Shown here piece by piece: positions 46,901 to 58,467 of a stretch of DNA of 64,000 nucleotides. A model generated the notes under the pieces. That model saw nothing but the letters and a program-made list of their open reading frames with translations. It was not told where the DNA came from and did no database searches. Origin of the DNA: Pholiota molesta (lineage: Eukaryota > Basidiomycota > Agaricomycetes > Agaricales > Strophariaceae); NCBI GenBank assembly GCA_014925825.1, contig JACGCK010000032.1, positions 186,001-250,000 on the forward strand, in the 5' to 3' direction. The position numbers were made by a program, and so were the translations under genes. The first letter of the stretch is position 1. Each line of letters opens with the position of its first letter.

Positions 46901-47370
46901 ACGTCCCTGTGCCCTACCCAAAGACGAACCAGATCAGATATTGGTAACAAAGATCGAATGGATCAGAACTTACGCCCGCCGACGACGTCCTGCGCCTTCC
47001 TACCCCACCAAGCCCCAAGCCGCGGAGTCCTAGACTAATCACCAAATGATGAGGATGGCGGCGACGGCGGCGGCGGCTCCTACCTTTCCGTCGACGTACA
47101 GCCTGTCGTAAGGCCTACCCCATGGCTCGCACACGGTTCAAAGTACGTACGTGCCTGCGCCCTACCCGAAGACGAAGAAGCTGATCAGCGCGTGTCGACA
47201 GAGATCGCATGGATCAGAACTTACGCTCGTCGCCGACGTCCTGCGCCTTCCTGCCCAGCCAAGTCCCAAGCCGCGGAGTCCTGGACGAATCACCGAATGA
47301 TGACGATTGCGGCGGCGGCCCTTTCCTTTCCGTCGACGTACAGCCTGCGGTAGGCCTACGCCATGAATCA
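46886..47370. repeat. Tandem duplication, two copies of about 250 bp
   Basis: The segment starting GGTTCAAAGTACGT at 46890 recurs at 47136, with GATCAGAACTTACGC at 46961 and 47212, CGCCTTCCT, AAGCCGCGGAGTCCT and CCGTCGACGTACAGCCTG in both. Identity is about 85% by eye. No gene is assigned. GTACGT/CTTACG donor-like sites appear on the minus strand. Confidence 0.75.
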
Positions 47371-47400
47371 ACCACCCTCAAAGTCAACAGGACGAGTCAG

Positions 47401-47905
47401 CATCGATCCAGGCTCACGGACGCAGTGCAACATACCTGGTATGCTCGAGTGCGAGCCCACTGCCCCACCCGCCATGGGTGAGGGTATACCTTTCGCCGCG
47501 TACACGACGACAAAGGCCGGGCGATGGACGTGCTGCGGGATGGGCAGCAGGCCGTCAGTGCCGATCGGGGGTGCAGGTACTCTGGTGCGCACCTGCTATC
47601 TGCGCGTGCGCGCAGACGCGGTCCTGCGGTGGGGGTCTTCGCATGCCGCGAGCCCAACTCCCTTTCCGCCGACGCACTTACAGCCTGTCGTCGCGATTGC
47701 CCTCGTGGACCGCGTGCCTTGAACGCGATTCAGTATCGATCGGCTGCACGGACACGTCGCGACATACCTGACATGCTCGAGCGCAAGCCAAGTGCCCAGT
47801 CTGGTATGGGACGAGTAAGGTGTGTTTCCACGACGAGAAAAGGGTATCAGGCTGTCAGTGCTGATCGCGGTGCGGATCACTTTGGAGCCCACCTGTAGTC
47901 CCATC
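47401..47905. repeat. Tandem duplication, two copies, about 330 bp apart
   Basis: Blocks at 47401-47590 and 47733-47895 share ATCGAT, CATACCTG, ATGCTCGAG and TCAGTGC(C/T)GATCG in the same order. The CATACCTG blocks read as CAG^GTATG donors on the minus strand. Identity is lower than in the previous pair. Confidence 0.55.
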
Positions 47906-48373
47906 GCGGTCACCCGCGGATGCCATTTCCAGTGTGCAGGACGAGGGCAGGCGACGAGAGCGAGCTTCAGAGAAGCTGCGCGGAGGCCAGAGGAGTGGAG
48001 TGGAGAGGAGAGGACACGAGAGGACAGGACTCAGGAGAGGAGTGGAGAGAAGGATGGGATGGGATGAGGTCTGTAGACGTAGTAGATTCCAGTAGGCTTT
48101 ATAGCATTCGAGGAGACCATGTACGTACGTAGGAATGAATGAAATCAAATGCGTTCCGAAAACACCAAGTCCGAGTCCGTAAGCGCTAAGCGAGATGGCT
48201 AGATCTAAGTGCGCTCCTCCGCGTCCGCTCGACCCCATGCATTCCCATGTCCTTTTGTTGTTCTGTAGGCTCCGTGGACATGCATAGGATCATACTATAG
48301 TTATATTGAGAATATGAGCTGTGGAATTACGATTGAAACAGACATGGAATGGAAGATATTTACTATTTTATGT

Positions 48374-49309
48374 CGTTAAGATTAGTAGGCATTTCAAATG
48401 TACATCTTCCTTCCATGGCCCTCAGGCATTGCGCACTTCAGTGCGGCTCCTGCACACTGTAATCTCCTACCCCTATACGCCTTCTTTGACTAGAAATCCA
48501 CCCTGTATAATCCAAAACCGCGGAATTCGCACCGGATGCCCAATTCACGCACCAACACACCGAACATCCAACGAAAATCCACCAGCGGACAGCGCTAGCG
48601 CCATCTTCGTTAATATTATAGCCGAGGCGTCCCTTTCTCACGTAATTGGTGCCGTTTTACGTTCGCGTTTCCAGGTCCCCGCACGTTCTGGAGCGAGAAG
48701 AAATGAGAATCGGGGCAGGAGGAGGTGATGGGACGTAGTCCGTGTGTCGCCCTTCACCGCAGCTTCCCAGCTCCAAATTTTGAGAAGAGTGTAGAGGGCA
48801 ATTAGCGCTGTCTATTCCCAATTAATTGAAGTGAATGCGAAATCCAAGACATTAAGGGCATTAAGATGAGTATTGGACATTCAAATCTCTATCTACACCC
48901 TCCATGACCTTCAGACATCGTGCAATCTCAGCACGGCCATTGCAGATCACAGAGTCCAGCTACTGTTCGATTTTTTTAACAAGGAATAGACCCCGCATAA
49001 TGGAAAGCCGCGCAATTCGCAGCAGAATACTGATTCACGCACCAATCCACCGAACATCTCAACGAAAATACAGCGACGGACAGTTCTAGCCCCCATCTTC
49101 ATTAATATCGCAGCCGAGGCCTTTTTTTCTCACGTTATTAGTGCCATCTTACGTTCTCGTTTCCAGGTCCCCGCGCTTTTGTAACGAGAAGAAACGAGAA
49201 ATGGGGCAGGAGGTGGTGGCGGCCGTAGTCCGTGTACCGCCCTTCACCACTGTTTCGTCACCGCAAATTTAACGAAGTAAATAGAGGACAGCTAGGGCTA
49301 TCTATTACC
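48374..49309. repeat. Tandem duplication, two copies of about 490 bp
   Basis: Unit 1 (about 48374-48830) and unit 2 (about 48862-49309) align along their length. Both contain TTCACGCACCAA, CACCGAACATC, GTTTCCAGGTCCCCGC, GGGGCAGGAGG, GTAGTCCGTGT and CGCCCTTCACC, each offset by 490-492 bases. Divergence is about 25% by eye. No coding frame is shared. Confidence 0.75.
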
Positions 49310-51090
49310 GGACATTCGCATCTGTACTACGGCATTTGGATGAGTAGTGTGTGTACCATTGGGACAATCCATTATCCAAGTATCATTGCAGCTTAAGCTC
49401 TTCAAATCTATTGTGTTCTAACTTTTAGCAGCTTGAAAAGTAGTACGTATATACAAATGAGTTTCTTAACACTTGGTACATGCTAGGCTCCTTTCTGCGT
49501 CTCAATATGCGAATCGGGTGAGGAGACCGCACACATCATTAGATATTGGTGGCACACTTTGCACAGCGCCGGCATCGCTGACTCTTCCAAACGCACTTGG
49601 CGAAACAAATACGGCATATAGCAACCTACGGTTCTCCGAAATTTTAGAGGCCAGGGATGAAAATCGGATGAGATCGGAGGGATATGCGCTCCGTTACATC
49701 TGCTGAATTCATCTTGGAACGGCATTGGTAACTAGGATTATCACTAGACCCGAGGCTAGCGATAATCTATTTAAGTATATGCGAATACACATATTGACCC
49801 TGACATTGAAACGGCGCCCTTTTTTGTGTCCCAAACGACGAATTGGGAGAGGAGGATGGGTCAGCGGTATGTTGATATCAATTCTCGTTGCACATTATCT
49901 ACCTCTCAATTGCGCCATCTTTTTCTCATATCCATTGACGGCAACATGTCTAAGGTACGATTTTGTAGTATTTGTGTAGTATATAGTTTTAATTTTTAAA
50001 TGTACATACACTGAAATAAAATATGCAGATGTAGCGCGGCACATCTGTGACATGCATAATAGGCGCCGGGCGGTCTGGCGTACAGTGCGCCTACCATAGT
50101 CGCACGTCTTACCGCACACTGTACGCCACTAAATAGCCGTGATATAGTTCAGAATGTACCTTGCAGGGCTATTTTATGATGTAATAATGCGAGCAAATGT
50201 GCCGTTTCTTCGAATGTCAATTAATGAATTTGGGATGGAGAAAGCAGAAATTCAAAATAGAAGGTCTGGAAGAGACAGTTTATTGGAAACGTATTCTGAA
50301 AATACAATTCTACGGTAAAGGAATTGTTTAAACTAATCCGCAATGGACATCCGACGCCGATTTTCAAGGGGGAAAACAGATGCATAGAAGTGTGAGAACG
50401 AAACATCCCTGAGCGGTAAATGTAACATCATGCGCTACGTCCGAGCCCATGGTTGGTCCACGGAGGAACGGTTAAAATAGTTTTTTAGCATGGAAGCAGA
50501 GAAGATGCGGCTGTACCTGGATGATTCGTCAGCCTTGGCAACATATCCATGTATAAAGGCTGGAATTTTTGGCTGGGACACTGAGCGTCCGGACTTGTGC
50601 TAGGGCGTCGTAATGCCATTCTGGATTCCCATTCCTCGACTGCCACCAACCATTCCTTTATGCCTATCCTCTGCATAGTGAAAGCTTGTTTCCGATGCTC
50701 TCTGATTGTTACCTGCATTGCTCCTTCTCGTCTTCTATGGAATATTTGGTAGTGAGTTTATTTCAATTCATGTCGCTTCTGGTCTTCTATTGATATTCTT
50801 ATTTAGCTGGACAAGTTCTGACTCTGTGCGACCTCTGACAAGCTCCATACTGCTTCGTTTTCAATTTCTGATTGCTCTCCATCCCTCCAGTGCTGTCGTG
50901 CGCCGTGATGTTTCTACATTAAGCGCCCATGACCCACAGTGAGTTCCCACGTAATGTCGTTCTACATTCAAATTTTCACTCTCTTTTTCGAGCTCTCACC
51001 ACCACCATTCTATCCAAATCATGCCGGGCTGCACCATCATCGCCTGTGCTTGTGCTGTGCTCAAAAGCCTAGGCTAGAACCCTCAATATT
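49310..51090. other. No gene seen
   Basis: AT-rich DNA with short random frames. One inverted repeat is listed separately at 50076-50128. Confidence 0.45.
50076..50128. repeat. Perfect 12-bp inverted repeat with 29-base spacer
   Basis: TGGCGTACAGTG at 50076-50087 is matched exactly by CACTGTACGCCA at 50117-50128. It could be a hairpin or a small transposon footprint. Confidence 0.5.
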
Positions 51091-51525
51091 GGTACGAAAA
51101 TTTGAATTCAATTTTTGGGCATCCCGCAATCATCATGTGTGCTCGTAGAATGTCTTCGAAGATGCCTGTTATATGTTCTGTCAGTCCGATTAGGTGTGAA
51201 AGTTCAAATTTGATTTTCTTGCATCCCGCTACCCCCATTCTTAGTGCCGTGCGAGGACCATGGAACCTCTTCATTCAGTACGAAAATTGAAATTCGATTT
51301 TGGGGCATCCCGCTGCATGCTTGTAGAAGCTCGTTGAAGATGTATGTGATGTGGATGCATGGATTAGGTACGAGAGTTCAAATTCGATTTTTGTGCATCC
51401 CGCTACCATCTTTCTTAGTGCCGCGCGATCTCGGGCTGGCCTCCCGGACTTGTAGAACCTCGTTCAAGACATCTATGACCCGCCTATTGGTACGAAAATT
51501 TAAATTTAAATTTTGAGCATCCCGC
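51091..51525. repeat. Minisatellite: five units, 86-123 bp apart
   Basis: The motif GGTACGAAAATTnAAATTCGA, followed by TTTTGGGCATCCCGC, recurs at about 51091, 51191, 51277, 51366 and 51489. Between units the phrases CTTAGTGCCGxGCGA and TTGTAGAACCTCGTTxAAGA alternate, so the array is composite. Confidence 0.75.
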
Positions 51526-51740
51526 CATCATCATTCTCGAGGCACTCACATGCGCGTCATAGTCTGATTCCATCGCAAAGCCACAATCAAGCCACCATTG
51601 AGCCACAATGCCGCTCATGGTTGTTCATGATCTGTCTATCTCTATCCCTCTTTCAGTTCTATCTAACGCGAGTTTCTTTGCAGATTGTCTTGTTTGCTAT
51701 TTCGACGGAACAGCGAAAATTAAGTTAAAGTTGAGTTTTT

Positions 51741-52298
51741 GCCTTTATATCGCTTTTGCGAGGCTGTTTGGAATGTTTGTCTCATTCTGTTTTCTTTTAG
51801 ATCTCCGGATGATGATGGAAAAATGTTCAAGTTTGAAGATGTTCGACTGCAGTCTTTACTATTTAGGTGAACTTTTGCCTTTATATGTCACTTTTCGAGT
51901 GCTGATTTCGACCGGAGGCAGAAAATTCACATATACAACACTGTTGCAACCTTTTTGCTGTGCGCAAACACCTGATACCTGAAAACCGAGACTTCAAATA
52001 TTCCCGCCAACTTACATTCTAACATGTACACCTGTGGCTTAGCTCTGTTTTCCCTGTATATATCACTTTTTCGAGTGTATCTGACTTGATTTGCAGGCAG
52101 TAGCATCGGATGCTGTCGAGATCTCCTTGCTTTCGTGCAAACAAGACTTGGTACATAAAAACCATCAAGTTTCCAGTGTGCCGTGGATTTATTCACCCTG
52201 GTTAGCTTCCCATGCTGTCGAAATCTCCGCGCAAACACTTGGTACGTCAAGTCTATCTTCCCCATGTCCCGCGAACTTACATTCTAGCGTGTACCCCA
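51741..52298. repeat. Diverged tandem repeats
   Basis: A CCTTTATAT(G)(T)CACTTTT(T)CGAG motif occurs at 51741, 51887 and 52052. ACTTACATTCTA(A/G)C(A/G)TGTAC occurs near 52010 and 52275. GATGCTGTCGAGATCTCC occurs near 52108, with a close relative near 52212. The order suggests decayed duplications of about 150-170 bases. Confidence 0.5.
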
Positions 52299-52326
52299 GT
52301 TAGCCTGCCCTTCGGGGTGGGCTAAC
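52299..52326 (+). other. RNA hairpin with UUCG tetraloop
   Basis: In plus-strand RNA the arms GUUAGCCUGCCC and GGGUGGGCUAAC pair over all 12 positions (two G-U wobbles) around a UUCG loop. The complementary strand would have two mismatches. Confidence 0.45.
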
Positions 52327-52663
52327 CTCTGCTCCTACATACCCAAAACACACCAAAAAAGGTCAGTTACTTACCACTTTTCACGTTTTCACGCCGTATG
52401 GTAATTCCCGCCATCAATCCCGCCCCACAGCCGACGAGCCATCCCTCCAGGTCAGTTACTGCGCTCCCATAGGGTAATTTTATGACAAAGCTTTTCAGGG
52501 GGACAGATCCCGTGACCCGTCGGGCCCTATTCCCATCATCCCACACGTCGTTGTCCACCTCATCCACCGTCATCGCGTCATCCCACACAACCCACAACGG
52601 ACCGTCGTCTTCATGCGTGCACTACTCGTCTCGCACCCTGCCGCGCACACCAGCCCACTCAAT

Positions 52664-52771
52664 CGATGACATCACCGATGGGGAGCAGCATGCACCCAAC
52701 CCCGCCCGCCCTTCCACCTCCTCACCGTTGACATCATCCCCTACACCCCTTCCGCACTCGGCAACGCCGGC
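52664..52771 (+). repeat. Stray fragment of DUF7330 intron end and exon 2 start
   Basis: This 108-base piece matches the intron 3' end and first codons of exon 2 of the downstream copy (54128-54242) and of the intact gene. It lacks 6 bases and is joined directly to mid exon 1 sequence at 52772. Confidence 0.8.
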
Positions 52772-54844
52772 AAAGACTTGCGCGTAACGGACGATCGTCG
52801 GACCGATGAAGGCACGCACGGGGGAGATTCATCCACCGCGCTTGCCTACGTATTTCTGCCGAGCCAGAGCCAGACAGACAGCTCGTTCACAACGTCGACG
52901 CCTCCTCCTGCCAGCGATACCCAAGAAAGTCAGAATTCAGCTGTTCACTTAGCGAGTGGCACCTTTTCCGCCCCACAGACACCAAGCCCCTACTCTCACG
53001 AAACCCATACGCGATATGTGGCAAGACACTATTCGACGCCTACGAGCCCGTCCGCGTCGGTAGGTGCATTGGCACGCTCATCACCGCCGCCAACGATGTA
53101 TCGCCATACGCCCTTGTCGCAGCCTACAGGGATAGGTCAGATGACATATCGGCACACCAGAACCAACACCGAGGTTTATCACGACGCGAACCATGATATT
53201 TTGGGCGATGACCACCATGCACATCGGAACCACCCGCTGCCAATGGCCAGCACGGCCACGTTTTTGCCGGAGGATGCGAATAGCCAAGCTTCCCAATTCA
53301 GATCGCAAGCGAACTTGTCCACTACTAGTACATCTTACAGGCAGCAATCAAGCAGCGCAACGCAGAAATCTACGACTTCCACTATTATTGCGCCGCAGAC
53401 GGCTCCTGGCCGCGCGACGAACTTCGTTTCCCTTTCACGCAAAAGTACGATAAAAAAAGCGGGCTTTTTTCGCCATGCGTCTGTTCCTTCATCAATCACG
53501 GGGAAGTTCACGATTGATCCCAGCCTCCACATATCGTCCGCCTTGCTCAAGGCACTCGAAACACCGAGCACGCTCGTTTCCTCTACGTTTCCGGGAATGC
53601 GACCGAAAGGTGCTCCAGCGAAAGCGCGCACTAAAAATCTGCAATTAGAGGTAGAGAACGGTGGCATCGACATCGATATCCATCTCATACCTCCTCCCAG
53701 GGACTATATGACCCGCCGCATGACTATAACTTCCGCCCCAGCATCCGACGCGCGGTCGCCGCTTACCCGCGCAAGTACGCTAACGTCGCCAAGCAAGGTT
53801 TCCGTCGCTGTCGAGAAACCGCCGTTTATGTCTGAGGAGAGCTATGCGCGATCGGGGTTCGGCAATAAAAGGCCCAGTCCACTTGGCCGCCACTCTATGG
53901 ATGCGCAGAGTCCATTTACTTATCAGCAGCCTACGCCTCCATCCGCGCCCTCACCTCCCGTTCGGAAGGTCGTGCCGTCTGGGGCTCTTCCTACGCTAAT
54001 GGATCTACGGCTGAAGGAAGTTAAAAATGGGAAATCACGGAAGGACTCTGGTCCCAAAAAGGGCAAGGAGTTCGCGCTGGTAGCGCGGATCGTAAGTCGT
54101 ATTCCAGGGCACTTATCTTCAATTTATTAATCGCTGACATCACCGACGGGGAGCAGCATGCACCCAACCCCGCCCGCCCTTCCACCTCCTCGCCTCCACC
54201 GTCGACATCATCCCCTACACCCCTTCCGCGCTCGGCAACGCCGGCATCCCGCCCCCGACCCCAACTCCAAATCCAAAAAGCCCTTCACGCGGCCCCCGCG
54301 CCAGGCCGCGCCCGTGCCGTACTCGCGCTCGCAGTCGCGCTCCCCGCTCACGCTGCACCTCCCGCGCACCTTCCGCGGCCCGCTGACGGTGAACATCAGC
54401 GCGGGCAACCTCGACGCGCACGTGCGGCTGTCGGCGGCGCTCGCGGAGGCCGCGGTGGTGCTCGCGGAGTCGGCGTACTCGCGCGGGTATTTCGTGGGCA
54501 AGCTCGCGCCGGACGAGGAGAAGAGGGATCTGAAGAAGATGGGGAGCACGACGGAGTGGACTTTTATTGATCGACGCGGGGAGGAGACGGCGAGCGATAC
54601 GACGACGCCGCATCCGCGCCATGAGAATGTGAATGAGAGTGGGGAGAAGCGTCCGACTGGCGAGGGTACGAGCGAGGGAGATGCAGAATCCAAGCAGGAT
54701 GATGGGGAGAACCAGGAGGAGGAGGAATGGGCTGGGGATAAAATCGATGTGTTCGTGGGGAGTGGGAAGGTGTTTCTGCAGCTGCTGGGAGAGGAGGACC
54801 CGTTCGGTAAGAAAGGATTTTGGAGTAGAGTTATGGGACTTTGA
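52772..54844 (+). pseudogene. Second DUF7330 copy, 5'-truncated and frame-shifted
   Basis: Exon 1 remnant 52772-54091 and exon 2 54157-54844 match the gene at 42736, but the first 90 codons and the promoter are gone. Exon 1 is open throughout and its length differences are multiples of three. Exon 2 has two single-base losses near its start (near 54170, where the intact copy has one more base in a CCGCGCCC context, and near 54256 in a C/G run). The conserved C-terminal frame is therefore not reached from exon 1. From about 54258 on the frame is intact to the stop at 54844. It could still be transcribed from upstream DNA; the fused frame GNAG-KDLRVTDD at the left junction happens to be in phase. 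Most likely a pseudogene. Confidence 0.75.
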
Positions 54845-55145
54845 GGATCGCGGCTGACGACGGACATGACATGGGTTATGATATATCTGGACAACTGACC
54901 AGTACGAATAATTAATCTTAAAATGGACTTTTATATATGACTATCTGTAGTAAGTATGTAAATTTTATGGGTGCAGAATGTACGTTACCTTCAACTCGAA
55001 GGCGATGAGACTGTTGATTACGCGAGCCACAATGAGCGCTTAATTGTCCTACTCAAGGATCGGGCCACTCATTCTACCTCTCTCCATGTGTTGTCCTACC
55101 GATGATCATTGGATGAATTGAAAGCGACGTGCAGAGAGTTGAGGC
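52773..55145 (+). repeat. Segmental duplication, right copy
   Basis: Counterpart of 43006-45333. Here the block continues into the complete 3' end of the HNH gene, so the right locus preserves the original junction between the DUF7330 and HNH genes, while the left copy is cut inside the HNH tail. Confidence 0.85.
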
Positions 55146-56396
55146 GGGAGGTCAAGAAATCGGCAGAGGACCCGTCGCGCGCCAGCACCCCCAGCCTTTC
55201 ATTTTCCCTCTCCTCCCGATACAGGTAGTCGGCAGCACCGGACATGTGCGCAACGCGACAGACAGCTGCATGCAGCCTAAGATAGTCGGATCTAGGGAGC
55301 GGAAGACCTGGATCGGCGGATGTGAAAGTGACGGTGGGATTGGGCGGCAGGTAAATAAAAGGGAAAACATTAGGAATCGCTGTGCACACTCTGTAGGTGT
55401 CGCCCTGCGGGAGCGCATCAAAGGGCAGGGATGGAGAAGATGGGGGCTGGGGACGCACCGTGACGTGCTCGAACCACAGATCGAGGTCGTCGAACATCTG
55501 GCGCAGCCCCATGTCCATCGTAAATCCATTTCCAAGGTGATGAATCTTCTCACCATCGAGCTCAGATAGGCCATCGATGCCGCTGAAGCTCTCGAGGATA
55601 GGCCAGACATTTCCTGCATATTTTTTCTGCGAAAAACTCAAAACAATATGATAGGGAAATAGTAAACGAGCTCACGTTCTCGTCGCCATGATCATTTGGA
55701 TCAAATCCCCAGTTGGTCGAAGGGGGAAGATGTGGCAGTAGTTGGTGTGACAACGTATAGTGTCAGCAGTAATGTTGTACCTCTCCAAGTCGTCTGGTCC
55801 ATGTGTTTGAGGCTACTTATCTCTGCCCAACCCGTCACGACACAGCGGTAGTTGTCGCGTCTTAACGCCTTCACCGGAAGGGGTGTCGATAGTCAGTTTT
55901 AACGTCCCAACCTACGAATGTGTGCCCATACACACCGCTATTTTCGCAGCTTCGTGGCTCGTGGGGGCTGCATCCACGGTGTCGCTGAAGGCCCGCCGGC
56001 GCGTCTCAAAGGACGATCGACTAGGGTGCTCTGACGGAGCCGGGGTGCTTCCCTTGCTACCTCGAACTGTAAAGAAGATGAGAACCCAACCTGGCGATCA
56101 AGGTATAAAGAAGGCTTCACAAGGGCGGATCAAATGATTGATATAAAACCGCGCCAGCGCCTTCATCTTCCCGACGTCTGCACCGCAGTCCATGATCTCT
56201 TGAGCGACGCCGCCCCGGCTTCGTGTGGGAGCTCGCGGAGCAGGTAACCCAGGCAGCGGGCAAGCATCTGGGTGTCCGTATCACTGTCAGCGCCTGCATC
56301 AGCCTCCATCATCACGCATTGCGCATACGCGTCGTGGAGGGGCGCCTGAGTGTCGCGATTGTAAACCGGAAGCGGTTGGGCTTGCAAAGTTGCCAT
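55096..56396 (-). pseudogene. HNH_2 endonuclease-like gene, copy A (frame-shifted)
   Basis: It has the same five-exon layout as the intact copy at 58468-59748. The ATG at 56396 is preserved (MATLQAQPLPVYNRDTQAPL). One base is missing near 56210 (CCGCCCC against CCTCCCCC), breaking exon 1 after RELPHEAG. In the HNH exon the run of C is five (seen as GGGGG at about 55722-55726) instead of six, so the frame breaks within NYCHIFP-PSTNW. The last two exons (about 55630-55096) remain open and end with NSLHVAFNSSNDHR, a different tail from copies B and C. Its 3' tail is the piece duplicated at 45333. Confidence 0.7.
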
Positions 56397-56733
56397 GGTG
56401 GCGTCAAAGTGATTATAACAAACAGGGATTTGGACCAAGGCGTTTTCAGTCCGCTCAGCAGTGGGTCGTTTGAGGCGGGTTGTGGTTTGGTTGCGCGCTG
56501 AATATTAATTTTGAATTCGCGATTAAAGTGCACACTAATAGAAGGGTCACTTTCACGTGATGTTACTTGAGTTGCGGAAAGTCGGAAAAAAAAAACAAAA
56601 CGTAGATCGCACAAACGAAAAAAGATTGCGTTTTAATTTTTTTTACAGCCTGAATCAAGCCTGAATGCCATATGTCTGAGGTTCCTCGAGCACAAACGCA
56701 AAACGGAAAGGTGGTATGGTAAAATCCTTCCTT

Positions 56734-58014
56734 CTACACCACGAGCGCCACATGCGCGAGGCGCGAGGCTAAGAGAGCGGCAGAGGAGCCGTCAAGAGCC
56801 AACACCCCCGGCTTTCACTTTCCCTCTCCTCCCGATCCAGGTATCCAGCAGCACCGGACAGGTGGGCAACTCGACAGACAGCTGCATGCAGCCGGAGGTA
56901 GTCAGAGTTAGGGAGCGGAAGAGATGGATCGGTGGATGTGAAAGTGACAGTGGGATTGGGTGGCAGAAACTTAAAATGGAGAACATTAGGATCCACTGTA
57001 CAAACTCTGTACGTATCACCCTGCGAGAGCATCAGAGGACAGAGAGAATAAGATATAGACTGAGTACGCACTGCATCATGCTCAAACCACAGTTCGAGGG
57101 CGTCGAACATTGTATGGAGCTCCATGTCCATCGTAAATCCATTTCCAAGGTGATGAATCTTCTCACCATTGAGCTTAGATAGAACATCAATGTTGAAGCT
57201 CTCGAGATCGCCCAAACACTTCCTGCATATTTTTTCTGAAGTACAGTGAAAAAGTCAAAACAGTATGATAGGGAAATAGGAACCGAGCTCACTTTTTTAT
57301 CGGCAGGATCATTTGAATCAAATCCCCAGTTGGTCGAAGGGGGAAGATGTGGCAGTAGTTGGTGTGACAACGTATAGTGTCAGCAGTAATGTTGTACCTC
57401 TCCAAGTCGTCTGGTCCCATGTGTTTGAGGCTACTTATATCTGCCCAACCCGTCACGACACAGCGGTAGTTGTCGCGTCTTAACGCCTTCACCGGAAGGG
57501 GTGTCGATAGTCAGTTTTAACGTCCCGATCTATGAATGTGTGCCCATACGCACCGCTATTTTCGCAGCTTGGTGGCTCGTGGGGGCTGCATCCACGGCGT
57601 CGCTGAAGGAACGCCGGCGCGTCTCAAAGGACGATCGACTAGAGTGCTCTGACGGAGCCGGGGTGCTTCCTTTGTCACCCCGAACTGGAAGAAGATGAGA
57701 ACCCAACCTGGTGATCAAGGTATAAAGAAAGGCTCACAAAGTCGGATCAAATGATTGATATAAAACCGCGCCAGCGCCTTCATCTTCCCGACGTCTGCCC
57801 CGCAGTCCATGATCTCTTGCGCGACAACTCCGCTGGCTTCGCTTGGGAGCTCGCGGATCAGGTAGCCCAGGCAGCGGGCAAGCATCTGGGTGTCCGTGTC
57901 GCTATCAGCGCCTGCATCAGCCTCCATCATCACGCATTGCGCATACGCGTCGTGGAGGGGCGCCTGGGTGTCGCGATTGTAAACCGGAAGCGGTTGGGGT
58001 TGCAAAGTCGCCAT
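56734..58014 (-). pseudogene. HNH_2 endonuclease-like gene, copy B (frame-shifted)
   Basis: Exons correspond to 58014-57738, 57684-57554, 57486-57293, 57235-57072 and 57020-56734. Exons 1 and 2 are intact in frame. Three single-base losses follow relative to copy C: C5 instead of C6 in the HNH motif (near 57340), ATCTC instead of ATCCTC near 57210, and one base in the AGCCTTTC run near 56812. Copy A shares the first. The protein could run only to the HNH motif. It is closely related to copy C (about 90% by eye). Confidence 0.72.
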
Positions 58015-58467
58015 GGTGGCGTCCAGGAAGGCGCAAAGTGATTATAACAGACAGGGATTTAGACCAAGGCGATTTCAGTCCGCTCAGCAGTGGGTCGTTT
58101 GAGGCGGGTTGCGGTTTGGTCGCGCACTGAATACTAATTTTGAATTCGCAAGTCTAGTACGGCTCGGTGACGACAGTGACTCAAACTGGTTAGTCATCAG
58201 CGCCTGCCCGCCGAAATTAAAGTTGCGCGCAACGATTTCAAAATTGCGCGCTACCCGCATTATCCGCAAAAGATTTTTTCATTCTCAAATTTGGGACAAG
58301 TATTGCAGAAAGTCAAAAAAAAAAAAAACACAAAAGTAAATCACACTAACAAAAAAAGATTGCAATTTAATTTTTTTTACAGTTTGAATGCCATATGTCT
58401 GAGGTTCCTCGAGCACGAACGCAAAACGGAAAGGTGGTATGGTAAAACCTTGGTAAAATCCTTCCTT

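Noticed and set aside
51091..51525. CRISPR-like array
   Set aside because: Fungal nuclear DNA, units too long and diverged, spacers not unique or of constant size.
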